The notes under the pieces were generated by a model, which was given only the letters and a program-made list of their open reading frames with translations, had not been told where the DNA came from and did no database searches. The translations under genes and the position numbers were made by a program. Positions 7,134 to 12,998 of a stretch of 12,998 nucleotides of DNA are shown here, in pieces; within the stretch, counting starts at the first letter, position 1; each line of letters starts with the position of its first letter. Source of the DNA: Syntrophomonas sp. UBA1368 (lineage in GTDB: Bacteria; Bacillota; Syntrophomonadia; Syntrophomonadales; Syntrophomonadaceae); assembly GCA_002305965.1 (NCBI GenBank), contig DBRM01000071.1, positions 6,029-19,026 on the forward strand. Reading direction: 5' to 3'.

Positions 7134-8213
7134 TTATCGCACCCAGGCTTTGATGGCATATTCTTTTAAGGCCTCAACGGCCATACAGGCTTTTTCAAAA
7201 GAAGGTACTCCGATCCTTATGGTACCGCCATCACCATCGCGTACGTGCAATATTTCCAAATCAACGATATTGATCTGCTTTGCGCCCAAAATATTCCCCA
7301 GTTTTCCAATGATACCCGGTTCATCCGCTACAATGCAGATCACATCTACAAAGCCCGGCAGCAGTCCTTTACGCATATGAGGTATTTGATTTCTTATTTC
7401 CTGTGCCCGCTTCAACTGCCGGTATAATTGTTCATGATGATCACCCTCCAGCATATCCCGGTAGTTGACAAGGTTTTCTATTATTTGATTGAGCCCATCG
7501 ATAATCGGTTTTTTATTGGAAAAAAGAATCTGCTGCCATAATGCAGGATCAGAGGAGGCGATACGGGTTGTATCCCGAAATCCGCCTGCAGCCAGGGCAA
7601 GTTTGTCGCTGTCACCCTGGGTAAGGTCTACCAGGGCTGAAGCAACGATATGCGGTATATGACTGATGGCTGCAGTGATTTCATCATGGTCCCCTGCTTC
7701 CATGATCAATATTTTGGCGCCAAGAATACTTAGTATGTCGGTCAATTTGTCAGTTGCTTCCGCAGGGGTTCCAGCCGATGGAGTAAGTACATAAACTGCA
7801 TTTTCAAACAGATATTTATCAGCGTTGATGACCCCCAGGGCCTCTCCTCCGGCCATGGGATGACCACCTATGGTATGGATGGTTTCCTGCAGCCGGGTAA
7901 ACCATTCCATAACCTGCTTTTTGGTGCTGGCAGTATCAGTCAGAATGGTTCCGGGTTTTAAAATATCTTTGATTTCATCGATGATCCCCGGGAAGGTATT
8001 GACCGGTGTGCATAAAATGATAATATCGGCGTTTTCCGCCCCCGCTGTCAGAGTCACAGCGTGATCAATTGCTCCTAATTCCAAAGCCTTTTCCAGCATT
8101 GCCTGATCCTTATCGACTCCGGCAATGCGGTTAACAGCAGATGATCCTTTGAGCGCCAATCCAATCGAACCGCCGATCAATCCTACCCCCACGATCAGGA
8201 TATCCGGCCGCAT
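7134..8213 (-). CDS. tyrA: Prephenate dehydrogenase with C-terminal ACT domain
   Basis: Oxidises prephenate to 4-hydroxyphenylpyruvate for tyrosine synthesis. The 359-residue protein opens with the Rossmann loop GVGLIGGSIG at residues 9-18 and an Asp at the end of the second strand (GVDKD, D34), which points to NAD rather than NADP. Other family motifs are TDTASTKK at 92-99, GGHPMAGGE at 116-124 with the catalytic-type histidine, and SHIPH at 184-188. An ACT domain at about 288-357 (VDVICIVADEPGIIGKLG) suggests feedback control by an aromatic amino acid, as is known in Gram-positive TyrA. The start is ATG at 8211-8213, one base after the aroF stop, with GGAG nine bases before it. A second ATG at 8229-8231 would add six residues and overlap aroF but lacks a ribosome binding site. 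No chorismate mutase domain is fused. Confidence 0.94.
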   Translation of the reverse strand: MRPDILIVGVGLIGGSIGLALKGSSAVNRIAGVDKDQAMLEKALELGAIDHAVTLTAGAENADIIILCTPVNTFPGIIDEIKDILKPGTILTDTASTKKQVMEWFTRLQETIHTIGGHPMAGGEALGVINADKYLFENAVYVLTPSAGTPAEATDKLTDILSILGAKILIMEAGDHDEITAAISHIPHIVASALVDLTQGDSDKLALAAGGFRDTTRIASSDPALWQQILFSNKKPIIDGLNQIIENLVNYRDMLEGDHHEQLYRQLKRAQEIRNQIPHMRKGLLPGFVDVICIVADEPGIIGKLGNILGAKQINIVDLEILHVRDGDGGTIRIGVPSFEKACMAVEALKEYAIKAWVR

Positions 8214-8214
8214 C

Positions 8215-9234
8215 TTATTGTTCTCCGTCATTATGAAGCAGGGCGTGCAATTTTTTGATTTTCCCAACCAACTTGGCAAAATTCTCAGGAGTCAGGGATT
8301 GAGGCCCATCAGATAAAGCTTCGCTGGGATTTTGATGTACTTCGATCATGAGCCCATCCGCACCAGCTCCGATGGCTGCCATAGACATAGGTTCAACCAG
8401 TTTCCATTTGCCGGTGCCATGACTGGGATCTACGATGACCGGCAAGTGAGTCAGATTCTTTATGACCGGCACAGCGCTTAAATCCAGCGTGTTTCGGGTG
8501 TAATGTTCGAAGGAACGTATCCCCCGTTCGCACATAATTACCTCAGGATTGCCGCTGGAAATAATGTATTCAGCAGCCATGATCCATTCTTCAATGGTGG
8601 CCGACGGGCCTCTTTTCAAGAGAATGGGGCGTTTTATCTTTCCCAGTTCCCGCAGCAGAAAAAAGTTCTGCATATTACGGGCACCGACCTGCAATATATC
8701 TACCAGGGAAGCTACCTCATCAATTTGCCTTGGATCCATGATTTCCGTAACCACAGGCAAACCTGTTATCTGCCGTGCCTCCGCCAGTATTTCCAGTCCT
8801 TCCATCTCCATTCCCTGGAATGAATACGGTGAAGTACGCGGCTTGAAGGCTCCTCCCCGCAGCATGGTGGCCCCGGCTTCTTTCACTGCCAGTGCCACTT
8901 CGATCAATTTTGCCCGTCCCTCCACGGCACAAGGTCCGGCAATGATCTGTAACTGTTCGCTGCCAAAGGACTGATCCCCTACTTTTATTACCGTGCGTTC
9001 CGGTTTAAATTGCTTTGACGCCATTTTGAAAGGCTGAGCAATCGGCACCACTTTTTCCACACCCGGCAAGGTTTCCACTAAATCCTGGGTTGCCTGGGTA
9101 CGCTCACCTATTGCTCCGATGATGGTCCGCTCGACACCTTTTGATAAATGGACCTGGAAGCCTTTCTCCTTTAGTTTTTGACCGACTTGTTCAATTTGCG
9201 CCTCAGTTGCCTGAGATTCCATTACAATAATCAT
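8215..9234 (-). CDS. aroF: 3-deoxy-7-phosphoheptulonate synthase (DAHP synthase, type I-beta)
   Basis: Condenses PEP with erythrose-4-phosphate, the entry step of the shikimate pathway. The 339-residue protein resembles the Thermotoga type: an N-terminal ferredoxin-like regulatory domain (about residues 1-70, MIIVMESQATEAQIEQV), then the TIM barrel. Metal ligands are C102 (GPCAVEG), H272 (DPSHGTG), E298 (MIEVH) and D309 (LSDGPQS); KPRTSPYSFQG at 131-141 and KRGPSATIEEW at 207-217 line the substrate site. The N-terminal domain is the likely site of feedback by tyrosine or a similar compound. The start is ATG at 9232-9234, with AAGGGATG seven bases upstream. It is the first recognised gene of the aro operon, and its start overlaps the stop of a Trp-rich short ORF by ATGA. 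Extending to 9321 adds residues foreign to the family. Confidence 0.95.
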   Translation of the reverse strand: MIIVMESQATEAQIEQVGQKLKEKGFQVHLSKGVERTIIGAIGERTQATQDLVETLPGVEKVVPIAQPFKMASKQFKPERTVIKVGDQSFGSEQLQIIAGPCAVEGRAKLIEVALAVKEAGATMLRGGAFKPRTSPYSFQGMEMEGLEILAEARQITGLPVVTEIMDPRQIDEVASLVDILQVGARNMQNFFLLRELGKIKRPILLKRGPSATIEEWIMAAEYIISSGNPEVIMCERGIRSFEHYTRNTLDLSAVPVIKNLTHLPVIVDPSHGTGKWKLVEPMSMAAIGAGADGLMIEVHQNPSEALSDGPQSLTPENFAKLVGKIKKLHALLHNDGEQ

Positions 9235-9407
9235 AAAAACATCCCTTTCTGGGAAGATGAGAAATACAAAAAGCCACGGAACATTCTGGCCCATGGACTT
9301 ATGGTCGTTTTTCCCCACCATCCTGCCATACTGCTATTGGTTAATGATTTTACCTGCCATACTACAAGAAAAGAATACCATTTCGACTTGATTGAATGCA
9401 ATAGCAT
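9231..9407 (-). CDS. Possible Trp-rich leader ORF before aroF (58 codons)
   Basis: A minus-strand ORF whose TGA overlaps the aroF ATG as ATGA. The start taken is ATG at 9405-9407, with AGGA nine bases upstream; this is a weak signal. The predicted peptide of 58 residues holds five Trp (residues 10, 17, 30, 31, 39), five Phe and two Tyr, 12 aromatic residues in all, far above normal for Trp. It resembles no family I know. It could be a leader peptide that senses aromatic supply and couples to aroF translation, but it could equally be chance coding in an untranslated leader. The frame continues upstream to 9491 without a better start. A TATGAT-like -10 box lies at 9438-9443 without a clear -35. 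Confidence 0.3.
   Translation of the reverse strand: MLLHSIKSKWYSFLVVWQVKSLTNSSMAGWWGKTTISPWARMFRGFLYFSSSQKGMFL
9268..9296 (-). promoter_or_regulatory. Hairpin with T-tract in the aroF leader (possible attenuator)
   Basis: On the minus strand CCATGG (9291-9296) can pair with CCGTGG (9274-9279) around an 11-base loop, followed by C and five T residues. An alternative pairing GGGCCA with TGGCTT ends at the same T-tract. The stem is short, so this is only a candidate intrinsic terminator. It lies 34 bases before the aroF start. No T-box consensus (GGTGGnACCGCG type) was seen nearby. Confidence 0.3.
9322..9363. repeat. 11-bp direct repeat in the aroF leader
   Basis: CCTGCCATACT occurs at 9322-9332 and again at 9353-9363, a spacing of 31 bases (about three helical turns). 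Such spacing would suit two molecules of a regulator on one face of DNA, or the copies could take part in RNA folding. Seen directly; function is inference. Confidence 0.5.
9332..9406. repeat. 8-bp inverted repeat in the aroF leader
   Basis: TGCTATTG at 9332-9339 is the exact complement of CAATAGCA at 9399-9406, with 59 bases between. In the minus-strand transcript these could form a long-range stem enclosing the first 20 or so codons of the Trp-rich ORF. Eight bases may pair by chance. Confidence 0.35.
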
Positions 9408-9514
9408 ACTGATTTTTCCTGTGTTAACAAACTTTTTATCATAAACAGACCCAATTAGCAGGATATTTCGACATAAAACAGAAAGAATCAATATAAACTG
9501 AAAGGAGTGGTTAC

Positions 9515-10000
9515 ATGACTGGTTCTGATGTTGGAGTTTTTGCTGCGTTTGGAGCTCTGATGGGACTTATGTTTATTATCTGTATAGTAATGTATGTTCT
9601 GTTTTCTTTGGGCCTATATACGCTGGCTGGCCGCCGCAATATTGAAAATCCCTGGCTGGCCTGGATCCCCGTGGTTCAATTTTACACAATGGGCGAAGTG
9701 ATCGGACCTGTTAAAATAGCGGATTACAACATCGACAAACCAGGTCTATATCTGCTGCTGGGTATGGTGGGATGCATGGTACTGTCTCAGATACCTGTAC
9801 TTGGCATAATATTTACGTTAGCTACAGCTGTATTAAGTTTCGGTGCTTTTTATTATTTATTCAAACGTTATACCACCGACAACACACCTATGCTCTATAC
9901 CATCTTAAGTTTGGTGACCTTTGGATTTCTCGGGGCTATTTTCGTGTTTATGATCCGCAATAATGAAGACCTGAACAAAGGTAGTTCCGCTGCCGTATAG
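9515..10000 (+). CDS. Small integral membrane protein of unknown function (four predicted helices)
   Basis: A 161-residue hydrophobic protein with about four membrane segments: residues 8-38, 75-93, 94-116 and 128-148. Between helices one and two is a well-marked soluble segment, LAGRRNIENPWLAWIPVVQF at 37-56; the NPWLAWIP pattern is a recurring feature of a group of uncharacterised Clostridial membrane proteins. The second half carries a short basic loop YLFKRYTTDN and the C-terminus is polar. ATG at 9515 follows AAAGGAGTGG at a good distance. The gene stands alone: divergent from the aro operon, with its own terminator 18 bases downstream. No catalytic motif or known family name could be assigned. 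No promoter was identified with confidence; a TATAAA at 9492-9497 is too close to the ribosome binding site. Confidence 0.85.
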   Translation: MTGSDVGVFAAFGALMGLMFIICIVMYVLFSLGLYTLAGRRNIENPWLAWIPVVQFYTMGEVIGPVKIADYNIDKPGLYLLLGMVGCMVLSQIPVLGIIFTLATAVLSFGAFYYLFKRYTTDNTPMLYTILSLVTFGFLGAIFVFMIRNNEDLNKGSSAAV

Positions 10001-10017
10001 TTTTTTGTCAATCTGTC

Positions 10018-10047
10018 AGGCTTTGCTTTTGCAAGGCCTTTTTTTTT
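10018..10047 (+). terminator. Rho-independent terminator after the small membrane protein gene
   Basis: AGGCTTTGC (10018-10026), loop TTTT and GCAAGGCCT (10031-10039) form a 9-bp stem with one G-T pair, followed by a run of nine T. It separates this gene from the DUF1538 cassette. Confidence 0.95.
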
Positions 10048-10098
10048 ATCAATAAACAAAGATTTGCCTTTAAAGATTCGGAAGATTATTTTCGAAGT

Positions 10099-10127
10099 TT
10101 GTGAAATATGGTGTTTTATTGTACTAT
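10099..10127 (+). promoter_or_regulatory. Candidate promoter for the DUF1538-PII cassette
   Basis: TTGTGA (10099-10104, four of six to TTGACA), 17 bases, then TACTAT (10122-10127, four of six to TATAAT), followed by a (TAT)5 run at 10125-10139. It would leave a leader of about 85 bases before the ATG at 10222. The surrounding gap 10048-10221 is very A+T rich, so other promoter-like matches are possible; nothing else was recognised in it. Confidence 0.4.
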
Positions 10128-10221
10128 TATTATTATTATATCAATAACCCTTCGATATATTGCCTGATTCAATTATTTATAAATACTTTTATTTTTCCCA
10201 GAAATAAAAAGGAGGTTTTTA

Positions 10222-10905
10222 ATGAGTCGTATCAAAGAATTAGCATTAGAAGTAATCTATTCAGTAATACCAATCACATTAGTAATATTCATTATTCAAT
10301 TATTATTGAAATTTTCTTTGACAGACTTAATACAGTTTTTACTTGGTACATTTTTTGTATGCTTAGGTTTACTGCTGTTTTTCCTGGGCACAAAAATTGG
10401 TATAGTCCCAATTGGTGAGATGATAGGTGATCATCTGCCCAAAACAGGTAAAATTCGGCTTATATTATTTATTGGATTTTTGCTAGGCTTTGCAATTACT
10501 GTTGCTGAACCTGACGTACAAATACTTGCTACTCAAGTTGATCTGGTGTCAGGTGGCAATGTAACAAAATTAGTATTAATAAGCGCAGTTGGCATTGGAG
10601 TTGCTATTTTCATATCCCTTTCTCTTTATAAACTCATTAAAAACATCCATATAAAATATTTTTTAATTGCCAGTTATACAATTGTTTTTTTATTGGCAAT
10701 TTTTTCACCACCGGATTTTATTCCGATTGCTATGGATTCAGGAGGTGTAACTACCGGCCCAATTACAGTTCCCTTTATTGTAGCCTTGGGGGTAGGAGTT
10801 GCCGGAGCATTCGGTGGTAGAAGATCAAGTTTCGGTTTCGTCGGCCTTGCATCAGTAGGCCCCATTCTGGCAGTTATGTTGCTGGGGGTGATTTTAGGAC
10901 GATGA
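10222..10905 (+). CDS. DUF1538 membrane protein, first of a pair (UmpA/UmpB-like)
   Basis: A 227-residue protein with about seven membrane segments (roughly 12-30, 34-57, 78-95, 116-137, 145-161, 180-198 and 207-225). It carries the DUF1538 marks: VPIGEMIG at 62-69, GFLLGFAITVAEPDVQ at 85-100, QVDLVSGG at 105-112 and AMDSGGVTTGPITVPF at 170-185. From memory, a pair of DUF1538 proteins named UmpA and UmpB has been described as a two-part Na+(Li+, K+)/H+ antiporter in Halomonas; whether these have that activity is inference. The conserved acidic residues inside hydrophobic segments (E96, D98, D172) suit cation or proton transport. ATG at 10222 follows AGGAGG at six bases. It overlaps the next gene by ATGA, so the two are translated together. 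The region is more A+T rich than the aro operon. Confidence 0.88.
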   Translation: MSRIKELALEVIYSVIPITLVIFIIQLLLKFSLTDLIQFLLGTFFVCLGLLLFFLGTKIGIVPIGEMIGDHLPKTGKIRLILFIGFLLGFAITVAEPDVQILATQVDLVSGGNVTKLVLISAVGIGVAIFISLSLYKLIKNIHIKYFLIASYTIVFLLAIFSPPDFIPIAMDSGGVTTGPITVPFIVALGVGVAGAFGGRRSSFGFVGLASVGPILAVMLLGVILGR

Positions 10906-11660
10906 TTATAAGTTTTTTTAGTGGTTTTGATCAAATACTAATAGAAGTTGCTCTGGCTTTAGCTCCCATTTTTATTATTGTTTGCTTTTACCAATGGTTC
11001 GTCTTTCACATGGAGTCGGAAGATTTTCTTAATATAATCAAAGGTTTTATTCTTACATTCCTTGGTATTGCTATATTTTTACAGGGTGTATATGCTGGTT
11101 TTATGCCTATAGGTCAGAAAATGGGTACTATCCTGGGCGCTTCGCCTATTAATTGGGTACTTATCCCCATAGGTTTTTTACTGGGTTTTGTAGCGATATT
11201 AGCTGAGCCTGCAGTGCATGTCATGAATGAGCAGGTAGAAAAGGTATCCGGAGGCTATATCCCACAGAAAATACTGCTTTACAGTGTATCTTTAGGAGTA
11301 GCCTTTTCAGTTGCTTTAGCAATGGCACGAATTTTATATGGAATTCCATTGGCTTATATCCTGATTCCCGGTTATTTACTGGCTTTTTTCATGATGCGTT
11401 ATACCGATGAAACATTTATATCTATTGCTTTTGATTCTGGCGGGGTTTCCACTGGGCCAATGACAGTATCCTTTATACTGGCAATGGCTATTGGCGTAGC
11501 AACAGCAATCGAAGGACGAGATCCTGTGCAGGAAGGCTTCGGTTTGATATCCTTGGTAGCTCTGGCGCCTGTTTTAACTGTATTAACATTAGGTTTTATC
11601 TATGATAAACTTTACAAAAATACACAAAATGATGAGAATGAACAATCAGAAGGTTATTAA
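10902..11660 (+). CDS. DUF1538 membrane protein, second of a pair (UmpA/UmpB-like)
   Basis: A 252-residue paralogue of the preceding protein, again with about seven membrane segments. The same marks occur in the same order: FMPIGQKMG at 67-75, GFLLGFVAILAEPAVH at 91-106, QVEKVSGG at 111-118 and AFDSGGVSTGPMTVSF at 176-191. The C-terminal end differs: a loop EGRDPVQEGFG at 204-214 and a polar tail of about 17 residues (NTQNDENEQSEGY), probably cytoplasmic. Keeping both copies with their shared motifs suggests a heterodimer. The start ATG overlaps the previous TGA by four bases and has AGGA just before it. The PII-like gene starts 19 bases after its stop, which points to PII control of this membrane pair. 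Transport is inference; substrate cannot be read from the sequence. Confidence 0.88.
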   Translation: MIISFFSGFDQILIEVALALAPIFIIVCFYQWFVFHMESEDFLNIIKGFILTFLGIAIFLQGVYAGFMPIGQKMGTILGASPINWVLIPIGFLLGFVAILAEPAVHVMNEQVEKVSGGYIPQKILLYSVSLGVAFSVALAMARILYGIPLAYILIPGYLLAFFMMRYTDETFISIAFDSGGVSTGPMTVSFILAMAIGVATAIEGRDPVQEGFGLISLVALAPVLTVLTLGFIYDKLYKNTQNDENEQSEGY

Positions 11661-11679
11661 TACTAAGGGGGGTCAATCA

Positions 11680-12009
11680 GTGGAAGGCATATTATATGAT
11701 TTAATAGTCACAATTGTTAATAAAGGCAGAGCTGATAAGATAGTTGAAGTTTCTAAAAAAGCTGGTGCTGAAGGAGGAACCATTATATTTGGCCGGGGTA
11801 CAGGAATACATGAGCAAGCAAAGCTATTTGGTATTCCAATCGAACCGGAAAAGGAAATTGTTTTAACATTGATACCCAAAGAGAAAACTCAGGTTGTGCT
11901 GGAAAGCATTCTTAATAATACTGAATTAAGCAAACCAGGAAAAGGAATAGCTTTTGTTTTGCCAGTTGATAAAATAGCGGGAATGAATCATGATTATTTA
12001 AACAAATAA
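11680..12009 (+). CDS. PII-like signalling protein (P-II family), cassette partner of the DUF1538 pair
   Basis: A 109-residue protein of the PII fold: a beta strand and helix (ILYDLIVTIVNKGRADKIVE), a shortened T-loop region after GRGTG (38-42), then EIVLTLIPK (59-67) and the B-loop and last strand KPGKGIAFVLPVDKIAG at 85-101. PII proteins are trimers that bind ATP, ADP and often 2-oxoglutarate and regulate membrane partners by docking the T-loop. Compared with GlnB, the T-loop is several residues shorter and the uridylylated Tyr51 is missing; Phe50 lies near that place, so signalling is probably by ligand binding only. The start is GTG at 11680, six bases after AAGGGGGGT; an ATG at 11602 lies inside the previous gene and is not used. 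It ends the cassette, followed by a two-way terminator. Confidence 0.88.
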   Translation: MEGILYDLIVTIVNKGRADKIVEVSKKAGAEGGTIIFGRGTGIHEQAKLFGIPIEPEKEIVLTLIPKEKTQVVLESILNNTELSKPGKGIAFVLPVDKIAGMNHDYLNK

Positions 12010-12027
12010 CAACTTTCATAGAATAAC

Positions 12028-12070
12028 AAAAGTCAGAATTTGCATAGCATGCAATTTATTCTGACTTTTT
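12028..12070. terminator. Bidirectional terminator between the PII-like gene and livF
   Basis: AAAAGTCAGAAT (12028-12039) pairs with ATTCTGACTTTT (12058-12069) as a 12-bp outer stem; an inner stem TTGCAT/ATGCAA encloses the loop AGC, with a three-base bulge TTT. T runs follow on the plus strand and, more weakly, on the minus strand. It lies 18 bases after the PII stop and 16 bases after the livF stop, so it can serve both converging units. Confidence 0.9.
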
Positions 12071-12085
12071 CTTTGCGTAATTTTT

Positions 12086-12793
12086 TTATGATTTACCTAA
12101 ATAGGCCAGTTTTACTTCCTCTTTCTCAGCCAATTCCCGTCCCGGCCCTTCCAATACGATATGGCCGGTTTCCATCACATATCCGTAATCTGCTATCTTT
12201 AATGCTGCAGTGGCATTCTGTTCGATCAATAATATCGTCATGCCTTGATCATTGATATCCCTTATAATTTTAAAAACTTCTTTGACTAATAAAGGAGCCA
12301 ATCCCAGAGATGGTTCATCCATCATCAGCAATCGGGGACGTGACATGATAGCTCTGCCAATAGCCAGCATCTGCTGTTCACCGCCGGAAAGAGTCCCGGC
12401 AATTTGCTTTTCCCTTTCTTTTAAGCGGGGAAAACGCTCAAATATTTTATGGATGTCATTCTGGATCTCTTGCTTGTCATTGCGTGCAAAAGCCCCCATC
12501 AGCAGGTTTTCGTGAACCGTCAAATTGGCAAAGATGCGTCGCCCTTCCGGAACCAGCGTGATACCTTTCCTGGTTATGTCCACCGTTGATTTGCCGGTGA
12601 TATTTTCTCCATCAAAAAACACGCGGCCGGAAGCAGTTGGAACGATATTGCAGACTGCTCTGAGTGTCGTACTCTTTCCTGCCCCGTTGGCTCCAACCAG
12701 GGTAACGATTTTATTCTCCGGTACTTCCAGGTTGATTCCTTTTAAAGCATGAATTCCACCATAATAAACCTGTAAATCCTCGATTTTAAGCAT
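12086..12793 (-). CDS. livF: Branched-chain amino acid ABC transporter, ATP-binding protein LivF
   Basis: One of the two ATPases that power uptake of leucine, isoleucine and valine (Liv/HAAT family) at the inner face of the membrane. The 235-residue protein has Walker A GANGAGKST at residues 34-42, the signature LSGGEQQ at 135-141 and Walker B LLMMDE at 155-160, then EPSLGLAP. LivF-type features are VPEGRRIFANLTVHENLLMG at 81-100 and IEQNA at 190-194, where most ABC ATPases have the H-loop histidine. The start ATG at 12791-12793 has GGTGG upstream and overlaps the livG stop by eight bases. It is the last gene of its operon, the rest of which lies beyond the window. The substrate cannot be fixed from the ATPase alone; amides or urea are possible for relatives, but LivF is most likely. 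Confidence 0.93.
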   Translation of the reverse strand: MLKIEDLQVYYGGIHALKGINLEVPENKIVTLVGANGAGKSTTLRAVCNIVPTASGRVFFDGENITGKSTVDITRKGITLVPEGRRIFANLTVHENLLMGAFARNDKQEIQNDIHKIFERFPRLKEREKQIAGTLSGGEQQMLAIGRAIMSRPRLLMMDEPSLGLAPLLVKEVFKIIRDINDQGMTILLIEQNATAALKIADYGYVMETGHIVLEGPGRELAEKEEVKLAYLGKS

Positions 12794-12998
12794 CCGTATC
12801 CACCGCTCCTAAATAAGCCTCAATGACCTTCTGGTCACTTTGTATTTCCCTGGGGCTGCCTTCTGCGATATTGACTCCGTAATCAAGTACATAGATACGT
12901 TTGCAGATCCCCATGATTACTTCCATGTGATGTTCGATCATCAAGACTGTCAAGTTAAATTCTTCTTTGATTCTGGTTATAAACTCCATCAATTCCTG
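12786..12998 (-). CDS. livG: LivG, branched-chain amino acid ABC ATPase, C-terminal end (cut by window end)
   Basis: The last 70 codons of the partner ATPase; the beginning lies outside the window. Visible are the strand before the H-loop and the H-loop itself (LTVLMIEHHMEVIMGICKRI), then VLDYGVNIAEGSPREI and KVIEAYLG, which are the usual end of LivG proteins. The presence of the switch histidine in IEHHM contrasts with LivF and fits LivG. The stop overlaps the livF start by eight bases (ATGCTTAA), showing tight coupling of the pair. Confidence 0.9.
   Translation of the reverse strand, partial: QELMEFITRIKEEFNLTVLMIEHHMEVIMGICKRIYVLDYGVNIAEGSPREIQSDQKVIEAYLGAVDTDA

Noticed and set aside
9178..9444. 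Plus-strand ORF of 88 codons across the aroF start
   Set aside because: It lies opposite the aroF 5' end and leader, has no recognisable motif and looks like a shadow frame.
9492..9497. TATAAA as -10 box of the small membrane protein gene
   Set aside because: Transcription would begin within or after the ribosome binding site at about 9502, and no matching -35 at normal spacing was seen.
9235..9514. T-box riboswitch upstream of aroF
   Set aside because: The conserved T-box bulge sequence is absent; GGTGG occurs at the Trp-Trp codons but is not followed by the ACCGCG part.
10125..10139. (TAT)5 run as a functional repeat or CRISPR-like element
   Set aside because: A short simple-sequence run in an A+T-rich gap; no spacer-repeat structure occurs.
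10222..11660. The two DUF1538 genes as one gene split by a frameshift
   Set aside because: Each has its own start, ribosome binding signal and full set of motifs, and the four-base ATGA overlap is the normal form for coupled genes.

Overview
The window looks like chromosome from an anaerobic Gram-positive bacterium of the class Clostridia (a Peptococcaceae- or Syntrophomonas-like relative is my guess, made from gene order and protein style and not from a marker gene). The grounds are an IspH protein fused to ribosomal protein S1 repeats, the compact order aroF-tyrA-aroA followed by cmk-plsC-ispH/S1, a type 2 (flavin) IPP isomerase, strong AGGAGG-type ribosome binding sites and short U-tailed terminators. 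No RNA genes, insertion sequences, phage genes or CRISPR repeats were seen.

Layout. Positions 1-9234 are read almost entirely on the minus strand. From high to low coordinates they hold: an aromatic amino-acid operon, aroF (DAHP synthase), tyrA (prephenate dehydrogenase with ACT domain) and aroA (EPSP synthase), preceded by an unusual leader; a unit with its own candidate promoter, cmk, plsC, ispH-S1 fusion and a small FmdB-type zinc-ribbon gene, closed by a terminator; a mobA-fni pair whose candidate promoter overlaps that terminator, closed by another terminator; and the first 45 codons of a membrane protein (DUF1614-like). Positions 9515-12009 are on the plus strand: a small four-helix membrane protein with its own terminator, then a more A+T-rich cassette of two overlapping DUF1538 membrane proteins and a PII-like signalling protein. 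A two-way terminator separates this from livF and the end of livG (branched-chain amino-acid ABC transporter ATPases) on the minus strand, which run off the window.

How the parts work together. aroF, tyrA and aroA supply the first step, the chorismate-branch EPSP step and the tyrosine branch of aromatic synthesis. cmk, plsC and ispH-S1 join nucleotide, phospholipid and isoprenoid supply with a translation-related S1 protein. IspH makes IPP and DMAPP and Fni interconverts them, so two isoprenoid steps lie close together though in separate transcription units. The DUF1538 pair with PII looks like a self-contained, PII-controlled ion or solute transporter and is the best candidate here for a poorly described system.

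Most notable points: fni has no ATG, GTG or TTG start that keeps its conserved N-terminus, and an ATT codon behind a good ribosome binding site fits exactly; the DUF1538-DUF1538-PII cassette has a PII protein with a shortened T-loop that lacks the usual tyrosine; and a Trp-rich short ORF overlaps the aroF start by ATGA.
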